A DNA stretch of 64,000 nt from CAVYWD01 sp963772225 (GTDB lineage Bacteria; Myxococcota; Myxococcia; Myxococcales; UBA5297): NCBI GenBank assembly GCA_963772225.1, contig CAVYWD010000002.1, positions 744,001 to 808,000 of the forward strand, given 5' to 3'. The notes under the pieces are model-generated. The model was not told where the DNA came from. It worked only from the letters and a program-made list of their open reading frames with translations, and searched no databases. Shown here in pieces: positions 28,101 through 36,621 of the stretch. Positions within the stretch are counted from its first letter, which is position 1. Every line of letters begins with the position of its first letter. A program made the position numbers and the translations under genes.

Positions 28101-28173
28101 TCCGCGAGGTGACGAGAGCCGCGATGGCCGCGAGCCCCGCCAAGGCGAGGCCGAGCTTGGTGCGCAAGGTCAT
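25132..28173 (-). CDS. Alpha-2-macroglobulin family protein, N-terminal (MG domains) subunit
   Basis: 1,013 aa with an N-terminal membrane anchor or uncleaved signal (LGLALAGLAAIAALV). The MG2 signature VHVLTDRPLYQPGHTVRFRS lies near residue 150, followed by MG3/MG4-like beta-sandwich repeats. A large variable insertion holds predicted bait-like segments, and a final MG domain has VGLFGVDESL. Bacterial A2M proteins are periplasmic or surface traps for host or rival proteases. Here the chain stops before the A2M/TED half, which is encoded by the next gene one base downstream, so the two-gene arrangement replaces the usual single polypeptide. The frame is intact throughout. Confidence 0.85.
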   Translation of the reverse strand: MTLRTKLGLALAGLAAIAALVTSRITCLSALARYGIDVPTCPDGAPRQTAWAAASGLRRGTAGEVRVGALAHFTTGRSDQDLTAGVSGAQCELALVAGGREEPLAPRGGWRSERMGRVAQVVLPDVPDGDYVLRARVRTRLGRSSVDLPLPIYAPARVHVLTDRPLYQPGHTVRFRSVALRARDLAPLDGRPGRFMVEDPSGEVLLEEKAPAGDWGVASGSFPLDASAATGTWKVRWVSGDDRGEASFTVEPFTLPRFRVEATSQKAFWQPGEIPVLKGSVVYSSGAPVERARVEVAWSREGAWPPPTSWMETALPRAAPADAQGRFVLELPRVSADLVGQATLVARLTAFDPAGDRAEGVARALLSQDAIVVSAVTELGDGLAEGANNRLFLRVTDAAGEPLPKAELAVQRAWDPSDPGLRAQADEDAVAALQIDPGPPVNAVQPAMPYRPPRRVSPVSLASVHELVGEGEPPLADLRAIDDAAPSLEPCARFVDGVGERLRVGLRADAAGQTRAAAQESDAASACLASALGARRLPPGAERFYALEYSLRPSDLPELELDLNGVGEPSELADALKRAAKDARACLTASLPEASGFPRLLAFRVRKDGREVGLEWIADPAAPERRAAAAQVSCVEARLTRLTLAEPAPRDAVGFLRLRAVPQSGPRVAAAGPTTMLGYELLVTARVGGEAVGKTRLLLRPGAVPDVRLRASPIVVEPGAALAVEVLRGPSFRGELPEKLTLTTERNTLEVPVDRESRRAVFQVPADAQGWLEARWGGARAVAYVRPSAQLAVTVSAEQERYAPGQTAKLRVQTRAGEKGVPAAVGLFGVDESLGQLAALPGPAELSSLRASPVASAKAFDALDAQALAAGRVRGANAAMATVLKVSAIPQRAETDRFIAARAAEAFSPLEDLTDPFYGVLSELHSQVRAWEDGAPEKERMHPATLARLWKEAVAACQARGEKAVDAYGRPLRLSRLPADLLELVDPRSVVARGTRLPEDVENWAAWVAKEEP

Positions 28174-28255
28174 GAGTCCTCCGGCCGATGATTCTAGGCG
28201 CGGAGGGCTCTAACGTCCTTGGGACGGAAATGGTTTGGGGAAAACGCCGCGGGCG

Positions 28256-28645
28256 TCAGCGCGCCCAGCGCTCGAGGAGCCCCGGCGGCGGGGCGCCGAT
28301 GTGGTAGCCGACGATCGTCCCGCCTTCGATCTCCACCAGGCTCGGCGTCCCCATGACGTTCAGGGCGCGCGCGATCTCCATGTGATGTGAGACGTCGACC
28401 GCGTGGACCAGCGGGTTCGCCCGCTCCATCGCCTGAAGTTTGGGGGTTAGGGGCCGGCAGGCTGCGCACCCAGGGCTGAAGAAGTAGATGAGCCCTCGAC
28501 CTGCCTTGGTGAGCCGGTCGCCGAGGGGCCCGGGAACCGGCGGGAGCGCCTTTCCTTTCATGGCCCTCGCCCGCGCGACCACCGCGAGCTGCATCCCGAC
28601 GAACAGAACCACAAGGCCGCCAACCACCACCGCGAGAACCGTCAT
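28256..28645 (-). CDS. Membrane-anchored thioredoxin-like protein
   Basis: 129 aa; ATG chosen because GGGAG sits just upstream and because it begins the transmembrane helix (residues 2-24). The thioredoxin fold shows SPGCAACRPL with the CxxC pair C60/C63, and the cis-Pro motif TPSLVEIEGG. It probably faces the periplasm or cytoplasm next to the membrane and reduces or exchanges disulfides. Lies 82 bp downstream (in gene order, upstream) of the alpha-2-macroglobulin pair; co-function is not shown. Confidence 0.85.
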   Translation of the reverse strand: MTVLAVVVGGLVVLFVGMQLAVVARARAMKGKALPPVPGPLGDRLTKAGRGLIYFFSPGCAACRPLTPKLQAMERANPLVHAVDVSHHMEIARALNVMGTPSLVEIEGGTIVGYHIGAPPPGLLERWAR

Positions 28646-28729
28646 CGCCGCTCCCAGAGATGCCTGATTTGATCTGGGAGAGCCGCGCACCGCGCGCGAA
28701 GATTCGACCGAGAAGTAGGTCGGGGTAGG

Positions 28730-28939
28730 TCAGGCGGCACAATGAGGGCTTTCGCGACCCAGTGGGGCCAGTCGAGCCGAGGCCCGAACCTCGTTGCGAA
28801 GCCGGGCGAAGAGCGACTCGACGGTCGGATACCGCTCGCCGCATTCACGACACAAGCACGCAAAACCAGAGGGAGAACAGAAGCTGAACCCCCGCTCACC
28901 GCGCTTGAGAGGGTGGAGACAATCGACGCACTCGGCCAT
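28730..28939 (-). CDS. Small Cys-rich protein (69 aa, putative zinc binding)
   Basis: ATG preceded by AAGGAG at a good distance. Cysteines fall in pairs, CVDC near the N-terminus and CLCREC in the middle, as in a zinc ribbon. The tail is rich in Arg and Leu. I do not recognise a family. It may regulate or accompany the thioredoxin-like gene 84 bp away on the same strand. Confidence 0.55.
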   Translation of the reverse strand: MAECVDCLHPLKRGERGFSFCSPSGFACLCRECGERYPTVESLFARLRNEVRASARLAPLGRESPHCAA

Positions 28940-29033
28940 GGCGGCTCCTTCGTCCTATAGGCGTTGCCGACAGCGCCGAACAACATTGCAACATCGCCGC
29001 CACGCGGGCGGTCGCAGGCTCGCCCCTCGCGGC

Positions 29034-29756
29034 TCAGAACCAGAGGTTGGCGCGCACGAAGCCGCCCAGGTTGAAGCCCAGCCCCAGAGGCAGGCCGTAG
29101 CGCACGTCCAGGCTGAGCCCCGCGCCCAGGTCGAGCGCCGAGGGCACGACCGGGAGCTCGATGGCCCCCTCGGCCTCGGCGAGAAACACCGGGAGCAGAT
29201 AGGTCGCGCCGCCGGCGCTGGCGAGCATCAGCTCCAGGCCCGCTCCGCCGCGGGCCACGAGGTGCGGGCTCTGCCAAGGCCCCATCTCCTTGCGAATCCC
29301 GACCGTGCTGTAGAGGCCCATGTACCCGGGAAGCGCTCCCCGGCCTCCGACGCGCCAGTCCAGGTCCATGGCCGTGAAGTCGCCGTGGAGCTGAAAGGCG
29401 CCTCCCAGTCCGGGCGCGTGCCAGCTGTTGTCGGGCGAGCCTTTGAGCGGGATCTTCGGGAACGCCAGCCCGCCCATGACGGAGGCGGCGAGGCCGACGT
29501 CCAGCGCGAGCGAACGCGCGGGCAGGGCCTCCGACGCCGCGGGGGCCTTTGCGCCCAGCGGCGCGCCGAGCTTCGCGGCTTCCGGAGCGGGCGCGCTGGG
29601 CGCTGGCGCCACAGCCGGCGCTGGCGCGGGTGCCGGCGCGCGCTCGTCCTCAGTGGCGTCGCCTGCCCGCTCCTCGTCAGGCGAGCGGCCCTCGGCGCCA
29701 GCGCCCGGGGCGGCCAAGAGCGTCAGGGCGAGGACAATGCTGCTGAGGCACGTCAT
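29034..29756 (-). CDS. Secreted or outer-membrane protein with Ala/Pro linker
   Basis: 240 aa, start at the ATG that opens a signal peptide (MTCLSSIVLALTLLAAPGAGA). An Ala/Pro/Glu-rich linker (~25-75) leads to a domain of alternating hydrophobic strands with many glycines that ends in Leu-Trp-Phe. A terminal aromatic residue is typical of Bam-inserted beta barrels. No named family is recognised. A porin-like or small barrel protein is the best guess. Confidence 0.6.
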   Translation of the reverse strand: MTCLSSIVLALTLLAAPGAGAEGRSPDEERAGDATEDERAPAPAPAPAVAPAPSAPAPEAAKLGAPLGAKAPAASEALPARSLALDVGLAASVMGGLAFPKIPLKGSPDNSWHAPGLGGAFQLHGDFTAMDLDWRVGGRGALPGYMGLYSTVGIRKEMGPWQSPHLVARGGAGLELMLASAGGATYLLPVFLAEAEGAIELPVVPSALDLGAGLSLDVRYGLPLGLGFNLGGFVRANLWF

Positions 29757-29979
29757 GGGAAGGCGACCTTTCGGTGGACACTGGAGTGAGCATCTTCCGC
29801 GGCGCGAAGCAGCGCCCCCGACGGGCTCATCGAATCGGGCGCGTTCGGAATGCGCAGCGGACCTCGGCCGACCTATTCGCGGCGCAGCCCACGGTACCAG
29901 CGGCTCGCGAGGGTCGAAAATTATCCGATTCGCCACGCTCGAGCCGCAGCCGTAGGGGACGAGACGCCTGGTCCGGCAA

Positions 29980-30180
29980 CCATCCCCTCCGTGGAACGGC
30001 GCGGCGCCCGCGAAGATGCCGGAGTACCTCGCCGCGGGTGGCGTCGGCTCTAGGAACGAGCGCCGTCAGTCGCTTCAGCAGCTCCATCGGCGTGAAGGCG
30101 ACGGCCGTCGTGCCGTCGTAGAGCGGCCGCCGCAGGGATAGCAGGAGGTCCAATCCGGCCGCCGCGCCGCCGCCGTGGCC
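29980..30180 (-). pseudogene. Degenerate fragment of an IS91/IS801-type (Y2) transposase
   Basis: The minus strand encodes LRRPLYDGTTAVAFTPMELL then KRLTALVPR, matching the conserved 'DGT..v.F.P.ELL.RLaaLVP' block of Y2 transposases. The following RYSGIFAG block, equivalent to RYHGVFAP, is in another frame. No intact ends or full ORF remain. It lies in an otherwise gene-free gap of 471 bp (29757-30227), in which nothing else is recognised. Confidence 0.5.
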
Positions 30181-30227
30181 GATCAGGTGCCAGCACCAAT
30201 CGGGCCTCGGTGCTACATATTCCAGTC

Positions 30228-31871
30228 ATGACCCCTCCGCTCTTGACAGATCGGCCGCGCGCCGAGGCGGCGTCGGTGGAGGACTTGCTTGTTCGCATTG
30301 CCCGCGGCGAAGTCCGCATTCCCACCTTCCAGCGCCCCTTCGCCTGGAAGCGGGACGACGTGAAGAAGCTCCTGGACAGCGTTTGGCGCGGCTACCCCGT
30401 CGGAGCCCTGCTGTTCTGGGAGAAGCACGCCTCCGCGGGGCATCTGCGCGTCGGCCCCCTGGAGATCGATGCTCCCGAGACGTCTCGCGCCTCCTGGGTC
30501 ATCGACGGCCAGCAGCGACTCACGGCGCTCGCCGGAAGCCTGCTGTACCCGCACAGACTCAATCGAGGCGCGCTCGAGTTGGGCGCGCTCGACGAGTTCG
30601 CGTGGTTCTTCGACCTCGAGGCCAAGGAGTTCGTCCCGCCGCGGGCGCAACCTCCACCGGCCCACTGGGTTCCGGTGAACGCGCTCGGCAACTCGGTCGA
30701 AACGCTGAAGTGGGCGAAGGACAAGCCGGAGGACGTTGCGGGCGTGGCCTTCGAGGTCTCCAAGGCGCTTCGGGAATACCGTTTGCCCTTGTATGTCGTC
30801 TCGACGGCGAACGAGAGCGTCCTGCGCGAGATCTTCGACCGCCTCAACAGCAGCGGGAAGGCGCTCACCGCCGCGCAGGTCTTCAACGCGCTCCACGGCG
30901 GTGCGGGAGAGGAGCCGAAGAGCCTCGCCGCCCTCGCAGAAAAGCTCCTGGACCTTCGTTTCGGAAGGCTCGACGAAGACCTCCTGCTGACGACCCTGAT
31001 GGCCATCCGCGGTCTGGACGTGACGCGCGCCGAGCTGGAGCAGGCGCATGACCCAAGGCTCGAAGGCGCGCTGCCCGAATCCGAGGCGGCCCTGAGGCGC
31101 GCCATCGTGTTTCTGAAGACGAGCGCCCGAATCCCGCACATCGACGTACTCCCCTATCGCCTCGCGCTTCAAGTTCTCGCTCGGTTCTTTGCGCTCCATC
31201 CCGAGCCGCGCAGCCGCACATTGGAGCTCTTGTCTCGCTGGGTGTGGCGAGGCGCCCTGAGTGGAGATCATGGCGATAGCAGCCGCGCCTTTGCGCGAGA
31301 GCCATTCCGCGCCATCTTTCAGGACGAAGAGGCGTCCGTCCAAAAGCTGTTGTCCAGAACGACGAAGGCTCCTCAGCCCCCGCCAGCGCTGGACGAGTTC
31401 CGGTGGCGCCAGAAGGCTCAGTCCCGCATCCAGATGTTGTCGCTCATCGGCCTGGGGCCGAGGCACCTCTCTACCGGAGAGGTCCTCGCCCCGGATGCGC
31501 TCCTGGAATCCTTGGGCGACGCCTCGCCGCCAGAGATCGTCGGTCGGCGCTCTTCAGCTGCGGCGGCGAATCGCCATCGTGCCGCCAGCATCGCCAATCG
31601 TCTGATCCACCCGCCGGAGAGCAAGCCTCAGCTGCAGGCCTGGATTCGCGCTCAGACGGATCCAGAGGTCCTCGCCTCCCACGGCATTGACGGGGAGGCG
31701 CGCGCCGCGCTGCTGGCCGGAGACGACGGGCGATTCTTGAGTCTGCGCTCGGCGACGCTGGCGAGGCACCTCGAGGGGTTTCTCAAGGCCCGCGCCGCGT
31801 GGAACCACTCCGATCGGCCTTCGCTGCAGTATGAGCTCGCGCTCGTCGAAGACGGCGTGGAAGCGCCATGA
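30228..31871 (+). CDS. DUF262 (GmrSD N-terminal-like) protein
   Basis: 547 aa. The DUF262 domain fills the N-terminal half: VRIPTFQRPFAWKRDDVKKL at about residues 28-47, RGYPVGALLFW, and the nucleotide-binding motif IDGQQRLTAL at ~90-99. In GmrSD-type restriction enzymes this domain hydrolyses NTP and senses modified DNA. Here no C-terminal HNH (DUF1524) nuclease motif is seen; the C-terminal half is helical and unassigned. The stop overlaps the start of a HipA-like kinase gene (ATGA), so the two form an operon. A GTG at 30210 is an alternative start. Confidence 0.8.
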   Translation: MTPPLLTDRPRAEAASVEDLLVRIARGEVRIPTFQRPFAWKRDDVKKLLDSVWRGYPVGALLFWEKHASAGHLRVGPLEIDAPETSRASWVIDGQQRLTALAGSLLYPHRLNRGALELGALDEFAWFFDLEAKEFVPPRAQPPPAHWVPVNALGNSVETLKWAKDKPEDVAGVAFEVSKALREYRLPLYVVSTANESVLREIFDRLNSSGKALTAAQVFNALHGGAGEEPKSLAALAEKLLDLRFGRLDEDLLLTTLMAIRGLDVTRAELEQAHDPRLEGALPESEAALRRAIVFLKTSARIPHIDVLPYRLALQVLARFFALHPEPRSRTLELLSRWVWRGALSGDHGDSSRAFAREPFRAIFQDEEASVQKLLSRTTKAPQPPPALDEFRWRQKAQSRIQMLSLIGLGPRHLSTGEVLAPDALLESLGDASPPEIVGRRSSAAAANRHRAASIANRLIHPPESKPQLQAWIRAQTDPEVLASHGIDGEARAALLAGDDGRFLSLRSATLARHLEGFLKARAAWNHSDRPSLQYELALVEDGVEAP

Positions 31872-33098
31872 GCAGGCGCGAGAGAGAGCTCCTCGTCTCC
31901 TTGGGCGAGACCCCGGTCGGAACCCTGCGCTTCACCGGGGACGAGCGCAGCGAGTTCGCGTTCCGGTCCGACTATCGAGACCTCCCAGATCGGCCGGTTC
32001 TCGGACAGTTCTTCGAGGACGACCTCAATCGGCCCTATCACAGCCGCATGCGGCTGATCCCATTCTTCTCCAACCTCTTGCCGGAGGGAGCGCTTCGAGA
32101 ACTGCTCGCGGGGAAGGCAGGAGTCCACCCCGAGCGCGAGTTCTTTCTCATTCAGGAGCTCGAAGAGGACCTCCCCGGCGCCGTGCGCATCAAGGGAGTA
32201 GGAGAGCCCTCGGAGCCCGAACCGCTGAACGAGGAGCCCCCGGCGTCCCTCCTTGAGACCGGCCTTCGCTTTTCTCTGGCGGGAGCTCAGCTCAAATTCT
32301 CGATGGTCCGAAGCTCTGAGCGCGGCTTGACCATCCCCATACACGGCGAGGACGGGGATTGGATTGGAAAGCTGCCGGACAGTCGGTTCCCGGGGGGACC
32401 GGAGAACCCGGGCGTTCCGGAGAATGAATACGCCGTGATGACCTGGGCTCGCCAAGTGGGCATCGAGGTCCCGGGAGATCGAGCTCTTCGACATGGCGGA
32501 GGTGCACCATTTGCCGCCCGAGGCCCAGCAGCTGGCCGGGCGCGCGTTTGCCAGCCGGCGCTTCAATCGCTCGGGCGGGAAGCGAATCCATATGGAGGAC
32601 TTCGCGCAGGTCCTCGGTCGATATGCCCATGACAAATACAAAGGCGCGAGCTACGAGAGCATCGGCAGGGTCCTCTACGCTCTCGCCGGAGAGGAGGCGC
32701 TCTCCGAATACGTCCGCCGGCTCGTCTTCATGGTGTTGGTCGGAAACGCGGACGCGCACCTGAAGAACTGGTCGCTGCTCTACCCAGACGGCCAGCGCGC
32801 CGTGCTCTCGCCGGCCTACGACTTCGTGGCGGTCGTGGCTCTTCTTCGGAACCAGACCCTCGGCCTGAGCCTGGCCGGGTCGAAGTCCTTCTCCGACGTC
32901 TCTGTCGAGTCGTTTCGCCGGTTCGCTCGCAAGCTCCAGGTCGACGAGGAGCGCGTCCTCGGTGTCGTCCGGGAAGCGCGCGATCGCACCCTCGAGGTGC
33001 TTCATGGACGCCATGAGAGCCCCGCGGCTTCGGCGCTGGCGCGGAGGTTGGTCGCCGAGCACGTCTCCCAGGTTCCCCTCGCAGCGGGCGACACTTGA
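31868..33098 (+). pseudogene. HipA-like serine/threonine kinase, interrupted by a one-base indel
   Basis: The first frame gives the HipA N-terminal domain (LLVSLGETPVGTLRF, FFSNLLPEGALRELLAG) and the start of the kinase core (FSLAGAQLKFSMV). It shifts at the G run 32473-32475. The other frame continues EIELFDMAEVHHLPPEAQQL and carries the catalytic motif GNADAHLKNWSLLYPDG and the ending DFVA. Deleting one G restores ~410 aa. HipA kinases phosphorylate targets such as GltX and are usually held by a HipB antitoxin; no HipB-like gene is present here and the neighbour is a DUF262 gene instead. Confidence 0.8.
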
Positions 33099-33441
33099 GG
33101 CGGCCGCGCTCACTTGAGCGCACGACCACGGCCACCGCCTTGACCGCCCTGAGTATGCTCTTCGGCTATTACCAGAATGGCGCGGGGAGCTTCGTCCCGG
33201 CCCAGGAGGTCCGCCCTCTCGCCAAGGATTTCCTCGGCGCCGGCGGCGGGGCCTTCTTCGGCCCCGACAGCACCTCGGACACCTTGACGCTCGACAGCCT
33301 CTGGTCCAGCCCCTGGGGCCTCAAGCAGGCCTGGGACACACCCGATACGATGGCCGCCTCGCCGAAGTGGCAGGCCGTGAAGACTGGCTCCACGCCAACC
33401 CCTGAGCGACCGGCCCGCCCCGCGGCGCCCGAGAGGGCGAC
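33099..33441. other. Intergenic gap, no supported gene
   Basis: 343 bp between convergent hipA-like and M3 peptidase genes. An open frame on the plus strand lacks a ribosome site and any domain. No terminator hairpin with a T run was seen. Confidence 0.5.
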
Positions 33442-35541
33442 TCACTCGGGCGTGTTCTGAATTCCCAAGCGCCGCAGGAAGGCGGCATTGGAGGGGGCGC
33501 GCCCCAAGAACTCGCGCAGGAGCGCCTCCGGCTCTTCGCTCCGCCCGCGCGCCAGGATGACGTCTCGGTAGCACCGGCCGACCTCGGCGCTCATCACGCC
33601 CTTCTCGGCGAAGCGCGCGAACAAATCGTCGGCAAAGACCTCGGACCAGAGGTAGCCGTAGTACCCGGCGTCGTAGCCGCCCATGAGGTGGCCGAACGTG
33701 GCGGCGAAGTGGGTGCCGGCCACCGGATCCAGGCCAAGGACCTCGCGATAGAGCGAGCGCTCCACCTCGTCCGGGTCCACGTCCGCACCGCCTGCGTGCA
33801 GCCGCTGGTCGAAGCGGGCCAGGTAGACCTGGCGGGTGTAGCGCCATCCGGCGTCGAAGGACCGCGCCCGCTTCAGGCGCTCGACCACCTCCGCGGGGAG
33901 CTTCTTCGACGGGTCGGTGAAGTGGCCGGACATCTTGTCCAGCGCGGCCTTCTCGTAGACCCAATTCTCGAGCATCTGCGAGGGCGCCTCGACGAAGTCG
34001 CGCGCCACCGCCGAGCCCGACTGGCTGCCGTACCGCGCGGTGGTGAGGGTCTGGTGCATCACGTGGCCGAACTCGTGGAAGAGCGTCCTCACCTCGTCGT
34101 GCGAGAGCAGCGAGGGCCGCCCGCCCGAGGGCGGGTTGAAGTTCGCCAGGAGCACGGCGATGGGCGAGCGGTACTCGTCTCCCACCTGGCGCGCGCTCGT
34201 CACCGGCGCCGACGCGGCGTGGCCGTACTTGCCCGGCCGAGGGAAGAGGTCCGCGTAGAAGTGGCCCATGGGCTCGCCGCTCGGCCGGTCGCGGATGGCG
34301 AAGAGCTTGACGCCGTCGGCCCAGACGTCGGCGCCGGGCACCTCCTCGATGGAGACCGAGAGGAGCTCTTCGTAGACCTCGAACATGCCGCGCAGCGCCC
34401 GGTCGGCCGGGAAGTACTCGCGGATCTGCTCGGCGTCCAGCGAGTAGTCCCGCTTCTTCATCTGATTCAGGTAGTAGGCGACATCCCACGGCTCAAGGCG
34501 GGCCGAGGCGCTCCCTTCCTGCTCGCGCTTGAGCTCCGAGAGGCGCGCGAGGTCGCGGTCGCGCAGCGGCTTCAAGCCCTTCTGGAGCGCGCCGAGGAAC
34601 GCCGACACCGCCTGGGCGGTCTTGGCCATCTGGTCCTCGGCGACGAAGTCGGCGTGGCTCGCGAAGCCGAGGAGCCGGGCCTCCTCGTCGCGCAGCCGGA
34701 TGGCCTCCTTCAAGAGCGGCCCGTTGCGGCTCGCCTCGCGATTCATGAACGCGGCGTAGAGCCTGCGGCGGGCTTCGCCGGACTTCGCGTTCTCCATGAA
34801 CGGCTGGTAGTCGGGCATCTTGGTCGTCACGACTCGCCGGCCGGACGGCGCCCGGACGAGCCGCTCGACCAGAGCAGGCGGCAGGCCGTCGAGCTCCGCC
34901 TCGCTCACCTCCGCGCCGTCGGTGTTCTCGTTGAGGTGGCGCTGGAACTCGATCGAGAGCTCGGCGAGGCGCGCGCGCAGGGCCACCAGCCGGGCCAGGC
35001 CCGCGTCGGGGAGCTCGAGCCCGTTGCGGCGGAAGTCGCGCAGGGTGAGCTCGACGAGCCGGCGCTGCTGGGCGCCCAACGCCTCGCGCTTCCCGTTCCC
35101 GTCCACGAAGGCCTTCACCGCCCGGTAGACGTCTCGGCGAGAGGCGAGCGCCACCAAGTATTTGCCCGCCACCTCCTCGGCCTGCGCGGCGGCGGCGCGC
35201 ACGCGCTCGTCGCGGTGCACGTCCTTGAGGATGCCCAGCCGCGCCGAGACGTCGACGTAGCCCGCGACCGCCTGCTCCAGCGCCTCGACGGTGTTGCCGA
35301 AGGTGCGCGCGGCATCGGGCACGGCGACGAGGTCGGCCAGCGAGCGATCGCACTCGGCCCCGGCGGCCTGGATGCGGCGCAGGACCTCGTCGGGGGCGAG
35401 CCGGTGATCAATCAACGGGACGGCGACACGGCGGGCGGGGGTCATCCTCTCTCTCCTTGAATCTCGACGTTGGGTTCCGGCGCACGCGGCGGCCAGGCCG
35501 GCCAGCGCCAGCGCCGCGGCGCGAAGTGATGCGGCGTTCAC
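33442..35541 (-). CDS. M3 family oligopeptidase, lipoprotein
   Basis: 699 aa. The GTG start is fixed by GGAGG six bases upstream and by the lipoprotein signal ALALAGLAAACAGT (cysteine in LAAAC). The M3 zinc site HEFGH (LFHEFGHVMHQ) lies near residue 486, with the third ligand Glu expected in DFVEAPSQMLENW. Family members (thimet oligopeptidase, Dcp, OpdA) cut short peptides. The lipid anchor places this one at the periplasmic or outer membrane. The length is normal. Divergent from truA, with a 13-bp inverted repeat in the shared upstream region. Confidence 0.93.
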   Translation of the reverse strand: MNAASLRAAALALAGLAAACAGTQRRDSRRERMTPARRVAVPLIDHRLAPDEVLRRIQAAGAECDRSLADLVAVPDAARTFGNTVEALEQAVAGYVDVSARLGILKDVHRDERVRAAAAQAEEVAGKYLVALASRRDVYRAVKAFVDGNGKREALGAQQRRLVELTLRDFRRNGLELPDAGLARLVALRARLAELSIEFQRHLNENTDGAEVSEAELDGLPPALVERLVRAPSGRRVVTTKMPDYQPFMENAKSGEARRRLYAAFMNREASRNGPLLKEAIRLRDEEARLLGFASHADFVAEDQMAKTAQAVSAFLGALQKGLKPLRDRDLARLSELKREQEGSASARLEPWDVAYYLNQMKKRDYSLDAEQIREYFPADRALRGMFEVYEELLSVSIEEVPGADVWADGVKLFAIRDRPSGEPMGHFYADLFPRPGKYGHAASAPVTSARQVGDEYRSPIAVLLANFNPPSGGRPSLLSHDEVRTLFHEFGHVMHQTLTTARYGSQSGSAVARDFVEAPSQMLENWVYEKAALDKMSGHFTDPSKKLPAEVVERLKRARSFDAGWRYTRQVYLARFDQRLHAGGADVDPDEVERSLYREVLGLDPVAGTHFAATFGHLMGGYDAGYYGYLWSEVFADDLFARFAEKGVMSAEVGRCYRDVILARGRSEEPEALLREFLGRAPSNAAFLRRLGIQNTPE

Positions 35542-35593
35542 GCGAAACCTCCAAAGATGGCCCCGGGCCGGACCAACGGTTGGCGGGGCTCCA

Positions 35594-35644
35594 GGCTCCA
35601 GACCCCCGGACCCCAGCAATGCCTGAAGCCTGGGGTCTGGAGCC
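35594..35644. repeat. Perfect 13-bp inverted repeat in the M3 peptidase/truA divergent region
   Basis: GGCTCCAGACCCC (35594-35606) is inverted at 35632-35644 with a 25-nt loop. It lies in the truA leader. It could be a regulatory hairpin or a dispersed repeat; no T run follows, so it is not a typical terminator. Confidence 0.6.
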
Positions 35645-35711
35645 AGAAGTCTTTGTGCCCGGGCATCACGTTGGGGCCGTTTCTGGTAAGGACTTGCTGG
35701 GGACGCCTCCC

Positions 35712-36491
35712 ATGGAACGAAGGACCTACGCGCTGCTCCTCGCCTACGACGGCGGTCCCTACAAGGGTTTCCAGCCACACCCCGAGCTCCCGACGGTCGG
35801 AGGCGTGGTTTCGGCCGTGCTCCACCGCTGCGGCGTGCGGGCGACGCCCTACGGCGCCTCGCGCACCGACGCGGGCGTCCACGCGCGGGCGCAGGTCGCC
35901 TCCTTCCACAGCCGGGCCGACCTCGACGCCGCCGCGCTCTGCGCCCAGCTGCGCCGCGAGCTCCCCGACACCATTTGCCCGCTCGCGCTCAGGCTCGCCC
36001 CCAAGAGCTTCCACTCGCACTGGTCCTCCATCGGCAAGGTCTACCGCTACCGCCTCTCCTTCGCCGGCGAGACGCGGGCGTGGCGCCTGCCCGGGCCCCG
36101 TTTTCCGTACGCTCGGCTCGACCCGGCGCTCCTCGCCCGGGCGCTGGAGCGGCTGCACGCGGCGCGGGACGTCGGGGCCTTCGCCGCCGAGAGAGAGCGA
36201 GGCCCGAAGGCGCGCGCGCTCGAACGGGCTTCCATTCTCGCCTTCGACGCCGGCGGCGCCACGCTCGAATTCGCGGGCGCGGGGTTCGGCAAGCACCAGG
36301 TGCGCCACATGGTCTCGGCCGCCGTCGGCGTCGCGGTGGAGGCGCTCACGCTTCAGGAGCTCGCCCAGATGATCTCGGGCGCCATCCCCCGGCCGCCTCG
36401 GGCTCCCGCCGACGGCCTTATGCTCCACCGCGTGCTCTACCCGCCCCACCTCGACCCATTCCCGGACGTCGACCTCCTCGCCGAGCCCTGA
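35712..36491 (+). CDS. truA: tRNA pseudouridine synthase A
   Basis: 259 aa starting MERRTYALLLAYDG, the usual TruA opening. The catalytic aspartate is D53 in GASRTDAGVHARAQV. The other TruA blocks (GKVYRYRL near 110-120 and GFGKHQVRHMV near 195-205) are present. It converts U38-U40 in the anticodon stem of tRNAs to pseudouridine. Length and motifs are normal. Stand-alone gene, divergent from the M3 peptidase. Confidence 0.95.
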   Translation: MERRTYALLLAYDGGPYKGFQPHPELPTVGGVVSAVLHRCGVRATPYGASRTDAGVHARAQVASFHSRADLDAAALCAQLRRELPDTICPLALRLAPKSFHSHWSSIGKVYRYRLSFAGETRAWRLPGPRFPYARLDPALLARALERLHAARDVGAFAAERERGPKARALERASILAFDAGGATLEFAGAGFGKHQVRHMVSAAVGVAVEALTLQELAQMISGAIPRPPRAPADGLMLHRVLYPPHLDPFPDVDLLAEP

Positions 36492-36621
36492 GGTGCGCGG
36501 CGGCAACCGTCACCGCCCATTCGCGGAAGCGCCATTCCGCCCGCGTAGAACAACGTCGCTTCAGGCCCGAGCGCTCGCTCAGGCTTTCGATGCTCACGTC
36601 GCCCATTAGGAGGTAACGCCT

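Noticed and set aside
28256..28690. Longer start for the thioredoxin-like protein
   Set aside because: The extra residues are not hydrophobic and would push the membrane helix inward; GGGAG supports the ATG at 28645.
33095..33460. 121-aa plus-strand frame between the hipA-like and M3 peptidase genes
   Set aside because: TTG start, no ribosome site, no domain, and the far end overlaps the M3 gene.
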